A stretch of DNA of 36,417 nt from Desulfuromonadales bacterium. GTDB lineage: Bacteria; Desulfobacterota; Desulfuromonadia; Desulfuromonadales; BM103. Each line of letters begins with the position of its first letter. Position 1 is the stretch's first letter. This document shows, one piece after another, positions 24,753 to 32,473 of the stretch. The stretch is from NCBI GenBank assembly GCA_030145195.1, contig JAQYVY010000036.1:1-36417 (forward strand), written 5' to 3'. A program made the translations under genes and the position numbers. The notes under the pieces were generated by a model. It saw only the letters and a list, made by a program, of their open reading frames with translations, searched no databases and had not been told where the DNA came from.

Positions 24753-26273
24753 ATGGAAGCCAACTACAAGTTCACGGCGTTTATTCTGCTAGGGCTCACT
24801 CTGGTGATCTCGCTGATTGTCGGTCTAATGACTCGCCGTCACGACAGCGGCGGCTACGGGATTCAGGTTCGCTCTATCGGTCACGCCAATATCGGCGCCG
24901 CGATTGCGTCAAACTGGATGAGCGCGGCCTCCTTTCTTGGCATTGCCGGAGTCTTCTTTGTCCAGGGCTACTTCGCCTTTGCTTACGTTCTGGGCTGGAC
25001 CGGTGGCTACGTCCTGTTATTGGTGCTTATGGGTAGCCAAATCCGTCGATTTGGCAAATATACTGCTCCTGACTTCGTCGAGGCCCGTTACGACTCTCCG
25101 GTGGCCCGAGCCTTCTCGGCAGTCATTGCCATTGTCATCTCGCTGATTTACTGTGTCGCCCAGTACAAGGGAATCGGTATGATTTTCGCCTGGATGTTTG
25201 GAATCGACTATACTCAGGCCCTGGTCTTCGGCACACTGGTCGTGCTCTCCTACCTGGTTATTGCCGGGGCCCTGGGCGCATCACGAAATCAGCAAATGCA
25301 CTATCTGATTCTGATTATCTCGTTTGTTGTGCCGCTGATGCTGATTGCAAAAAAGCTGGGCTACAACTGGCTGATCCCACAGTTCAGTTATGGTCAGGCC
25401 CTACAGGATCTGCCAGCCAAGATGTCGTCCGACTATCTCTTTCCCTGGACCTTCGGTACACCTTACGAGTGGATCGCCCTCTGCTTTACCCTGATGGTCG
25501 GAACCGCTGGCCTGCCGCACGTTCTGTCGCGCTTCTACACCGTACCAAACAGTCGTGATGCGCGCTGGGGAGTGGTCTGGGGGCTCTTCTTCATCGGCCT
25601 GCTCTATTGGAGTGCACCGGCTTATGGCGCCTTTGCCAAGTCCTGGCTGGCGCGCACCGGAACAGTACTCGACCCCGCGGCAGCAGAAGCAATCGCCGAC
25701 ATTATCGTCATTAAGGCGGCAGAGTGGGTCGGACTCCATGAAATCTTTGTCGCCATCCTGGCCATTGGCGCCGTTCTTGCGGCAATCAGCACCATTACCG
25801 GGCTACTGGTCACAGGTGCGGGGGCTATCGCCTACGACATCTATTACCGGATGATCAACCCGAATGCGAACGAACGCCATCTGCTCCTGGTCGCCAAAGG
25901 GTCAACGCTGGTTCTGGCTTTTTTGATATTGGTCATTGCTGTCAACCCACCCGGGCTGATTGCCCAGATCACTGCCGTTGCCTTTGCGCTGGCCGGGAAC
26001 ACCCTCTTCCCGGTCTTCCTGCTGGGCATCTGGTGGGATCGCGCCAATAAATACGGTGCCATCGCTGGCATGATGATCGGAACTATAATCACCTTTGCTC
26101 CGATTCTTGTCGGACACCTGATTCCGGGACTTCGGAGCATTCTACCGCCGACCTCCTCGGCGCTGATTGGTGCCCCGGTCGTCATCCTGACTATGATCAT
26201 CGTCTCTCGCCTTACGCCGCCGCCACCAGAGCATATTCGACGCTTTCTGGTCGAAAAAGTTCATAGCCCATAA
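24753..26273 (+). CDS. Sodium:solute symporter family permease, acetate-type
   Basis: A 506-residue SSS-family protein with about 13 membrane helices. Family landmarks are SIGHANIGAAIASNWMSAASFLGIAGV, YTAPDFVEARYDS, and GTAGLPHVLSRFYTVPNSRDARWGV in the middle. These place it in the ActP-like branch that pairs with DUF4212 subunits and carries monocarboxylates such as acetate. Acetate as substrate is inference from the subfamily and from the central role of acetate in this bacterial group. It is co-transcribed with the small subunit before it. No kinase or regulator is attached. Confidence 0.88.
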   Translation: MEANYKFTAFILLGLTLVISLIVGLMTRRHDSGGYGIQVRSIGHANIGAAIASNWMSAASFLGIAGVFFVQGYFAFAYVLGWTGGYVLLLVLMGSQIRRFGKYTAPDFVEARYDSPVARAFSAVIAIVISLIYCVAQYKGIGMIFAWMFGIDYTQALVFGTLVVLSYLVIAGALGASRNQQMHYLILIISFVVPLMLIAKKLGYNWLIPQFSYGQALQDLPAKMSSDYLFPWTFGTPYEWIALCFTLMVGTAGLPHVLSRFYTVPNSRDARWGVVWGLFFIGLLYWSAPAYGAFAKSWLARTGTVLDPAAAEAIADIIVIKAAEWVGLHEIFVAILAIGAVLAAISTITGLLVTGAGAIAYDIYYRMINPNANERHLLLVAKGSTLVLAFLILVIAVNPPGLIAQITAVAFALAGNTLFPVFLLGIWWDRANKYGAIAGMMIGTIITFAPILVGHLIPGLRSILPPTSSALIGAPVVILTMIIVSRLTPPPPEHIRRFLVEKVHSP

Positions 26274-26369
26274 AACGAATATTCAGCTCGTCGCGGCAAG
26301 CAATTTCCTCGTTCAGCTTCGGGGAAAACTAAATTAGTATTTTATTTTCAACAGTCAAGATTCCACAAA

Positions 26370-27179
26370 ATGAAATTAATTTTATCCGCAGGCAGTCTCT
26401 ATACTTTGCCACCAACCCAAGTCTTTGAAATGGCTCGGGATGTTGGTTTTGACGGTATGGAGGTCATTATAAATCATGATTTTTCGGGTTCGAAGTCTTT
26501 GGATCACCTTCGCAGTTTGCAGGAGATTTTCCCCGTTCTCTCCCTCCATGCGCCGTTTTTCGAAATCGATGGTTGGGGCAATAAGATCGACCAGTTAAAG
26601 ATCTGCGCCGAACTGGCGCTTAATGCCGGCGTTCCCCTCATCAATTTCCATCCTCCAAACTGGCTTTTTTTCGAGTTTAAATTCTGGAACTGGTTTAAGA
26701 AAGTCGATGATTTTCAAGCCGATATCGGTCAGAATGGAGTGTTGATTACCATCGAAAATATGCCTTGTCTGCCCAAGTTCAAAATCAATCCTTATCTCTT
26801 GTCAAAAATCGAAAACATGATTGCCTTCATGGAGGAGCGCAATCTCTACATGACCTTTGACACCGCCCACTGCGGATCTATGCACACTGATTTTCTAAGT
26901 GATTTCCATAAGTTTTATGACTCTGGACGGATGCGTAATATCCATTTTTCGGACTACGGCAATGAGCAGGAGCACCTGCTGCCAGGACATGGGGCCCTGC
27001 CCCTGACGCGTTTTCTCAATCATCTCAGGGAGACCGGATACGACCATTCACTGGTCTTGGAATTATCTCCTTATGAGTTTCCAGAAGAACTGGGAATGAT
27101 CAAAGAAACCCTGATCGAGATCTACGATTACCTGTGTCAAGAAACCAAACTCCCCTCGCCGTATTCAGCAGAGGGGTAA
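26370..27179 (+). CDS. Sugar phosphate isomerase/epimerase-like TIM-barrel protein (AP endonuclease 2 family)
   Basis: A 269-residue protein of the xylose isomerase-like/endonuclease IV superfamily. Candidate metal ligands are spread as expected: His in LSLHAPF and NFHPPN, Glu in ITIENMP, Asp and His in TFDTAHCG, His in NIHFSDYG and LPGHGAL, and Glu in VLELSPYE. The substrate cannot be named; both sugar-type isomerases and DNA repair nucleases share this fold, and the short length favours the former. Base composition looks more A/T-rich than in neighbouring genes, a hint of separate origin. No clear ribosome site; it stands apart from the symporter genes by about 100 bases. Confidence 0.75.
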   Translation: MKLILSAGSLYTLPPTQVFEMARDVGFDGMEVIINHDFSGSKSLDHLRSLQEIFPVLSLHAPFFEIDGWGNKIDQLKICAELALNAGVPLINFHPPNWLFFEFKFWNWFKKVDDFQADIGQNGVLITIENMPCLPKFKINPYLLSKIENMIAFMEERNLYMTFDTAHCGSMHTDFLSDFHKFYDSGRMRNIHFSDYGNEQEHLLPGHGALPLTRFLNHLRETGYDHSLVLELSPYEFPEELGMIKETLIEIYDYLCQETKLPSPYSAEG

Positions 27180-27230
27180 AGTCATCGGAGAGCAGTGGCG
27201 GAGTAGCAGGAGTAAAAGTGAATAGCTTGG

Positions 27231-27683
27231 TCAGCGGACGATATAAACGGAGCAGTGCGCGTGCGAGGAGATTTTCGACGAGACGCTCCCAAGAAGGGTT
27301 CGCTTCACGCGGCCTTTTCCTGAGGAGCCAACCACTATAACATCACAATTCTTTTCACTGGCCATCATCATCAATTCTTCGGCCGGGTCTCCATAAATAA
27401 CCAGTGACTCCAAATCGACACCGGCTTCGGCGGCGACTTTTTCAACAACGTAAAAAAGACGGTCTCGCTTCTCTTCCCAACCGGGCAATTCGGTGGCCGG
27501 TTTATCAGGGAAAAAGTCGGTAAAGGACGGTGTTTTCATGCTAGGCAGAACCAAGACCGCATAAAGCCGACTCTTGAATTTGCTGCCTGAAATTGAGGCT
27601 AAGCGGACAGCTTCTTCAGCAGCCTTATCAGATTGCGGGGAGCCATCGATAGCGACCAGGATTTTCTTGCTGAGCGTGAGCAT
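27231..27683 (-). CDS. Universal stress protein, UspA family
   Basis: A 150-residue single Usp domain. It starts KKILVAIDGSPQSDKAAEEA, and the C-terminal ATP-binding motif G-2x-G-9x-G-S is present as GSSGKGRVKRTLLGSVS, so it is of the nucleotide-binding type. Usp proteins accumulate under starvation or stress; the precise job here is unknown. GGAGGG stands before the ATG at 27683. It converges with the TIM-barrel gene. Confidence 0.92.
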   Translation of the reverse strand: MLTLSKKILVAIDGSPQSDKAAEEAVRLASISGSKFKSRLYAVLVLPSMKTPSFTDFFPDKPATELPGWEEKRDRLFYVVEKVAAEAGVDLESLVIYGDPAEELMMMASEKNCDVIVVGSSGKGRVKRTLLGSVSSKISSHAHCSVYIVR

Positions 27684-28092
27684 GCTAAACCCTCCGAAGC
27701 TTAATCAGTACCCATCCCGAATTACAGACAGGTATGAATCTGTTTTTATAGAGGAAACAAGTAATTTTTAGCGCGATCTTTAAGTGAGCCTTTTGATTAA
27801 CGCAGAAGTCACGGAAAAGTTTTGTCGCCAAACGAAAAGGTATTAAGAGGAATCTACCCGGCCGCTTAATGCGTGTCAACTGTCGTGTTTTTCAAAATTT
27901 GGAGTTAATCTGTTTGACATCTATAAAACACTATTTTAAAATCAACAAGAATCTGTTTTTTTTGTAACGGAATGAGACCTTTGCGAATAACCATTTAGCG
28001 CATATTTTTCCATTCTGTCTTGACAGGAGGCTGAAGTTTCGTTAAAGAGTGTCTGTTTACCTACGCAATGACCTATTGGGGATATTAAAATC
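27684..28092. other. Gene-free region between uspA and the IclR regulator
   Basis: About 410 A/T-rich bases with divergent promoters expected. The plus-strand promoter at 27914-27942 is clear. Open frames on the minus strand lack ribosome sites and familiar content. No IclR operator was identified with confidence. Confidence 0.5.
27914..27942 (+). promoter_or_regulatory. Near-consensus sigma-70 promoter for the IclR gene
   Basis: TTGACA (27914-27919) is the perfect -35 element. A 17-base spacer follows, then TAAAAT (27937-27942), one mismatch from TATAAT. The start codon is 151 bases from the -10 box, leaving an untranslated leader of roughly 140 bases. Confidence 0.7.
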
Positions 28093-28875
28093 ATGGCCAG
28101 GAAAGAAAAATCAGAATATATCATTCAGGCAGTGTCCCATGCATTGGATCTGCTTGAGCAGTTTCACGACGATGTTGACGAGCTCGGCGTCACCGAACTC
28201 AGCAAACGCCTGAAACTCCACAAAAACAATGTCTTCAGGCTTCTGGCAACGCTGGAATCCCGCGGCTACATAGAACAGAACAAGGCGACGGAAAACTATC
28301 GTCTCGGGCTGAAAGCCTTGGAACTCGGCCAAACCTTCATCAAACAAATGGGTCTGTTGCGCCAAGCCAAGCCGATCCTGGAAAAGATGGTGAGCGACTG
28401 CAACGAAACTTGTTATGTCGCAATATTTAAGGAAGGTCACGTCGTTTATCTGGATATGGTAGAAACAGACATGACTGTACGCGTGGTATCGCGAGTCGGC
28501 TCGCGTCTACCTGCCTACTGCACGGCTTCAGGAAAAGTACATCTGGCATTCATGTCGGAAGACGAGGTTCACGAAATTCTCCCAGAGGAGAATTTCAAAA
28601 CCTTCACTGACACCACAGTGCCCAACCGTACCGCCCTCAAAAAGGAACTGGCAACAATCGCGGAGCAAGGTTACTCTATCGACAATGAAGAGCTCGACCT
28701 GGGTGTGCATTGCGTTGCAGCGCCGATTCGGGACTATACTCGCCGCATCGTTGGTGCAATCAGCATTTCCGGACCATCCATGCGTCTGGGTGAGGACCGC
28801 CTTGCCAAGGAACTGGTTCCCTTGGTTCTCGCTGCGGCCAAGGAGCTATCAACCCGGCTCGGCTACCACGAGTAA
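28093..28875 (+). CDS. IclR-family transcription regulator
   Basis: A 260-residue regulator. The N-terminal winged helix-turn-helix (about 8-75) includes VTELSKRLKLHKNNVFRLLATLESRGYIEQ. The effector-binding domain has CNETCYVAIFKEGHVVYLDMVE, RVGSRLPAYCTASGKVHLAF and a late GVHCVAAPIRDYTRRIVGAISISGP, all typical. IclR proteins sense small carboxylic or aromatic compounds. No metabolic gene cluster adjoins it, so the target is unknown. It has its own promoter at 27914 and a strong terminator at 28900. The ribosome site (GGGGAT) is weak. Confidence 0.93.
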   Translation: MARKEKSEYIIQAVSHALDLLEQFHDDVDELGVTELSKRLKLHKNNVFRLLATLESRGYIEQNKATENYRLGLKALELGQTFIKQMGLLRQAKPILEKMVSDCNETCYVAIFKEGHVVYLDMVETDMTVRVVSRVGSRLPAYCTASGKVHLAFMSEDEVHEILPEENFKTFTDTTVPNRTALKKELATIAEQGYSIDNEELDLGVHCVAAPIRDYTRRIVGAISISGPSMRLGEDRLAKELVPLVLAAAKELSTRLGYHE

Positions 28876-28899
28876 GCCAATCATCACATGCCACGACAT

Positions 28900-28928
28900 A
28901 GCCCTCGCTGAAAAGCGGGGGCTTTTTG
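28900..28928 (+). terminator. Rho-independent terminator of the IclR gene
   Basis: A ten-pair stem (28900-28909 with 28914-28923, one G-U pair) with a GAAA loop is followed by TTTT. It lies 25 bases after the stop codon. Confidence 0.88.
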
Positions 28929-28962
28929 TTTCAGACCTGTGACCCAATAAAAGCTATAAGCA

Positions 28963-29082
28963 TTTAACGCAAAGGCGCAAAGGCGCAAAGATTAAAGATA
29001 AAACGTTCAAAAGACTGTCGCTAAAAGCAAAACATTTACCCTTTGCACCTTTACTGACTGTTATTGGCGTCTTTGCGTTATC
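28963..29082. repeat. Inverted pair of ACGCAAAG-octamer repeats
   Basis: A forward copy at 28963-28990 (TTTAACGCAAAGGCGCAAAG, then GCGCAAAG) faces a reverse copy at 29039-29082 that starts CCCTTTGCACCTTTA and ends GGCGTCTTTGCGTTATC. About 14 unrelated bases appear to break the reverse copy. The spacing between arms is about 48 bases. Confidence 0.7.
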
Positions 29083-29133
29083 TTTCTAGTCATTGCGTAC
29101 CGCTTAGTTCTTAAGAGAACATCGGAAAAAGGG

Positions 29134-29952
29134 ATGGAACATTCTGAAACCAACAGCGCCTGCCACGCCGCTCGTCAAACAGCGCAACAAGAAGGCGTCA
29201 CCGACCCTGACAACCTGCCCTTCATGCTGTTGCCTGCCAACGCAACAATAGCGGTCCTGCTCGTTCACGGTTTCACAGCAACGCCAAGTGAGATGCGTCC
29301 CGTGGCCGAGCAACTGTCGTCAGCAGGCATTGCCAGTTACGGTGTGCGCCTCCCCGGTCACGGCACCTCACCGCAAGACCTCTCGCATCGACGTTGGGAA
29401 GCTTGGTACAAAACCGTCGAACTGGGGCATCAATCGCTGAAAAAAGATTTTCCATCGGTTTACGGTGCCGGCATGAGTACGGGGTGCTTGCTGCTTTCGC
29501 TCCTTGCTGTCCATAACCCTTTGAATGGTCTGGTGCTCTTCTCACCCTACCTGCGCGTCGCCCACAAACTGGCGCCCTATGCCAGTTTGATAAAGTGGTT
29601 TATGCCGTATCAGACCAGGCTTGAGGACGAGCAAAGTAGCCGCTATTATCACCGCCGACCGATTGCCGGAGTTCACCAGATCAATCGCCTGATTCGAACG
29701 CTACGTCCCCTGTTGCCACAGATCAGTTGTCCCGTGCTGGCATTTAACGGTGAAGGCGATCAGACAGTTGATATCGCCAGCGGCCGACAATTGGTGGAAA
29801 ATCTCGGTAGCACCATCAAGCAACACCAAACTTTCGGACCCGACGTCGGCCACGTCTTGACGCTGGAGGAGAATCCCTGTCGTCAGGTGATGTTCGAGCA
29901 AATGACTAAATTCATTCGGGAGACTGACAACCAGAAGAGCTTGTCGGCTTAA
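29134..29952 (+). CDS. Alpha/beta hydrolase, carboxylesterase Est30/monoacylglycerol lipase-like
   Basis: A 272-residue serine hydrolase. The oxyanion-hole region is VLLVHGFTATPSEMRPVAE, the nucleophile is Ser115 in GAGMSTG, and the acid and base are Asp209 (NGEGDQ) and His240 (PDVGHVL). HGFTxTPSEM and LPGHGTSPQDL are characteristic of the Est30-like carboxylesterases, and a lid-like insert follows SPYLRVAHKLAP. It likely cleaves short acyl esters or monoglycerides in the cytosol; there is no signal peptide. It stands alone between a repeat and the convergent coaE. An imperfect short hairpin (AACGGG/CCCGTT) lies at its stop codon. Confidence 0.85.
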   Translation: MEHSETNSACHAARQTAQQEGVTDPDNLPFMLLPANATIAVLLVHGFTATPSEMRPVAEQLSSAGIASYGVRLPGHGTSPQDLSHRRWEAWYKTVELGHQSLKKDFPSVYGAGMSTGCLLLSLLAVHNPLNGLVLFSPYLRVAHKLAPYASLIKWFMPYQTRLEDEQSSRYYHRRPIAGVHQINRLIRTLRPLLPQISCPVLAFNGEGDQTVDIASGRQLVENLGSTIKQHQTFGPDVGHVLTLEENPCRQVMFEQMTKFIRETDNQKSLSA

Positions 29953-30022
29953 ACGGGAGTCCCGTTAAAGCTGTCGCCGTCATGAACCAAGCAACAGAGT
30001 TTGCATGATGTTTCGGCTAGGC

Positions 30023-30634
30023 CTAACCAGCCGCTGGCAGCCCGTGCCGGGTGAGGTAGCAATATAGGGCAGAAACCATTTCACGCGTCTGAGCCATTGA
30101 GCCAGAGTTATCGATCACAAAATCAGCTTTTTGCACCTTGTCAGCCTGTAACCATTGCGCGGCCACTCGCTGTCTGGCTTCGGCCTTGCTCAGACCGTCA
30201 CGCCGCAGCAATCGATCAAGCTGCACCATCGGCTCGACCACAACAACCAGCACTCGATCAACCCGGCCCTCGGCTTTCGCCTCAAACAACAGCGGAGCTT
30301 CATAAACGACCAGATCATGCCCCCGACTTCTCAGTTCCGCCAGACGACACTCGGCGAGGTGCGCGATGGCCGGATGAGTGATTGACTCCAGACGCTTTCG
30401 AGCCGATGAATCTGCAAAGACCAGGCGAGCCAAAATCTTTCGATCCAGACTGCCCCCTTGAGTCAGAATATCTAATCCGAAGTGATCAACGAGTTTTGCC
30501 AGAGTCGGGCTACCCGGCGCGACGACTTCACGAGCCAGAAGATCAGCACTGACCAGGATCGCACCAAGTTCGGCGAAACAATCAGCAATGGAACTCTTTC
30601 CCGAAGCAATGCCTCCAGTAAGACCAAGAATCAT
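30023..30634 (-). CDS. coaE: Dephospho-CoA kinase
   Basis: A 203-residue P-loop kinase that phosphorylates the 3' hydroxyl of dephospho-CoA, the final step of coenzyme A synthesis. The Walker A region is GLTGGIASGKSS (4-15), followed by VSADLLAREVVAPGSPTL, LESITHPAI and VYEAPLLFEAKAEGRVDRVLVV, all standard. The C-terminal DFVIDNSGS is the expected adenine-side motif. GGAGGTGA stands before the ATG at ideal spacing. It diverges from the HEAT/HD-GYP pair. Confidence 0.96.
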   Translation of the reverse strand: MILGLTGGIASGKSSIADCFAELGAILVSADLLAREVVAPGSPTLAKLVDHFGLDILTQGGSLDRKILARLVFADSSARKRLESITHPAIAHLAECRLAELRSRGHDLVVYEAPLLFEAKAEGRVDRVLVVVVEPMVQLDRLLRRDGLSKAEARQRVAAQWLQADKVQKADFVIDNSGSMAQTREMVSALYCYLTRHGLPAAG

Positions 30635-30901
30635 AACTGATTCACCTCCAGAAGATCGTCACACCAGAAGAACCTTGTGGAAAACACCTTCCTACAAAGT
30701 AAAAGCCCTTTTGTGAGCAATCTTGAGTCCAAGGTTGGCAACGATGTTATTGGGTCTGCCAACGCCCCTGAGAGTTTCACAAGCCAAGCAAAAATACAAC
30801 ACCTCAGGTCTGGTCAAAGAGTTGAAAATCATTTAGAATGCTCTGAAGGTTTCACCCGAGACGGAACAACAATCAAGCAGTTACCCACGGATACCTCCAA
30901 A

Positions 30902-32473
30902 ATGCAAAACGCAAACGAACTTCACAATCTGATTGCCACAGCCCTGACTGGCCTGGTCAAACAAATCAAAGCGATCAGATACTACCCGGCGAAGCACCCG
31001 GCGCTGCAGGCTGGGGCGGAAGAAACGTTGCGTGGGTTCCAACCGATCTTCACCAACACCAGCAATCTGAGTTTGACCATTCGCAAAGAGGGTTTTCTCT
31101 TTGGTGATCTTCCCGTTGCAAAATCGAACCAGGTTCTTGTTCAGTTGGCCAACTTCTGCTTTGCCCGACGTATCCAGCATTTAACCTTTCTCTCGGAACT
31201 TAACAGTGGGGATCTGCACTGTTTCGTTCACTACCTTCTGCTCGAGCCCCAGGACATTTTAAAAGCGGGGGGAATCCAGTCGATCCTGGAAAAAGCGCGC
31301 GTGACTACAATCTGGGCCAACATCCGCGAGCTTGACGACATTCTGGAACGCAAGGAAGAGCTGGAAGAGTTACCACCCGAACCGGATTTTGATCCCGAGT
31401 CCGTCCTCTCCGAGGCCGACGACGCTGCTGGAGAACAGGAGCAAGCCGAAGCCCAGAACCTGGAAAAGCTACTCCAACAAATGGAACAGGAGCAGGATGA
31501 CGCCAGGTATCAGCATGGTCTTCAAGAGCTGATCCCTTTGCTACGACTGCAAATGGATGAGGAAAAACGCGTATTGGTCTTGCGCGCACTCTTACTCCTC
31601 TGCCGCTGCGCTACCGGCAAACAGTACTCCGAGGAGCGCAAGGGCCAGTCCATGCAGGCCCTCAACCAACTGGCAAACGATGAAATGGTAAATTTCCTGG
31701 TCGCCTACCTGTGTGCCGAGGGAACTGACCAGAATACCAGCAAGACCCTGATACAGATTCTCGCCTTTCTACGCGGCAAAGTGGCTAAGCGGCTGATGAA
31801 CATGCTCGCCGATGAAGAAGCCGCGCCCAAGCGCAAATTGCTCAGCGACATTCTGGTTCGCATCGGCATCGCTGCCCTGCCGGTTTTACAGGAATATCTT
31901 GACGATGACCGCTGGTTCGTGGTCCGCAACGCGATTGGCATCATGGGCGACATACGTAGTCAGGAGTCGCTGGCACACCTGCCACCACTGTTGCAGCACG
32001 ATGATATTCGGGTTCGCCGGGAAACAATTCGCGCCCTCACCAAGATCGGCGGTCAACGGGCCATTAACCTCTTGCTACAAACATCGATGGCAAGCGATCA
32101 GGAACTGCGACGACAGGCTATTCTGTCGTTAGGTGCCATCCGTGCCGCTGGTGCCGTTCCGACTTTGCTGTCGCTACTCCAGAGATCGGACTGGAGCCAA
32201 AGGTCGATTGATCTCAAAAAAGATGCGATTCGCGCCCTGAGTGAGATTCGTGACACCGAAGCCGTTCCAACATTGGTAAATATCATCAAGAAAAAAAGCT
32301 TTCTACACCGCAAGCTCAATGATGAACTCCGCATTGCAGCAACAGCGGCCCTGGGTGATCTCGCCGATGAAAGCACCCGCGATATCCTCGAAAAAACCAC
32401 CTGTGACCGCACCGCAGCTGTCGCCAGAACAGCGGCCCAGGCTCTTAAACAGCTCAACAAGGCAAATACATGA
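30902..32473 (+). CDS. HEAT-repeat protein with a KAIRxYPxxHP N-terminal domain
   Basis: About 523 residues. The N-terminal 140 residues start MQNANELHNLIATALTGL and contain QIKAIRYYPAKHP (21-33); the neighbouring HD-GYP protein has a similar block, so the two seem to share a domain I cannot name. A highly acidic, probably coiled-coil linker follows (Glu/Asp-rich around residues 150-205). The C-terminal half consists of HEAT-like repeats (for example RWFVVRNAIGIMGDI, DIRVRRETIRALTKIGG and DELRIAATAALGDLADE). No enzyme motif was seen. Reading from a GTG at 30677 would add 75 low-complexity residues; ATG 30902 is preferred because the shared domain begins there, though its ribosome site is weak. 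The stop overlaps the HD-GYP start (ATGA). Confidence 0.78.
   Translation: MQNANELHNLIATALTGLVKQIKAIRYYPAKHPALQAGAEETLRGFQPIFTNTSNLSLTIRKEGFLFGDLPVAKSNQVLVQLANFCFARRIQHLTFLSELNSGDLHCFVHYLLLEPQDILKAGGIQSILEKARVTTIWANIRELDDILERKEELEELPPEPDFDPESVLSEADDAAGEQEQAEAQNLEKLLQQMEQEQDDARYQHGLQELIPLLRLQMDEEKRVLVLRALLLLCRCATGKQYSEERKGQSMQALNQLANDEMVNFLVAYLCAEGTDQNTSKTLIQILAFLRGKVAKRLMNMLADEEAAPKRKLLSDILVRIGIAALPVLQEYLDDDRWFVVRNAIGIMGDIRSQESLAHLPPLLQHDDIRVRRETIRALTKIGGQRAINLLLQTSMASDQELRRQAILSLGAIRAAGAVPTLLSLLQRSDWSQRSIDLKKDAIRALSEIRDTEAVPTLVNIIKKKSFLHRKLNDELRIAATAALGDLADESTRDILEKTTCDRTAAVARTAAQALKQLNKANT

Noticed and set aside
27150-27176. CCCCTC...GAGGGG hairpin at the end of the TIM-barrel gene
   Set aside because: Six-pair stem with a long loop inside the coding sequence and no T-run; too weak to call a terminator.
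27685-27879. 64-codon minus-strand frame upstream of uspA
   Set aside because: No ribosome site or recognisable motif; it most likely covers the uspA promoter and leader.
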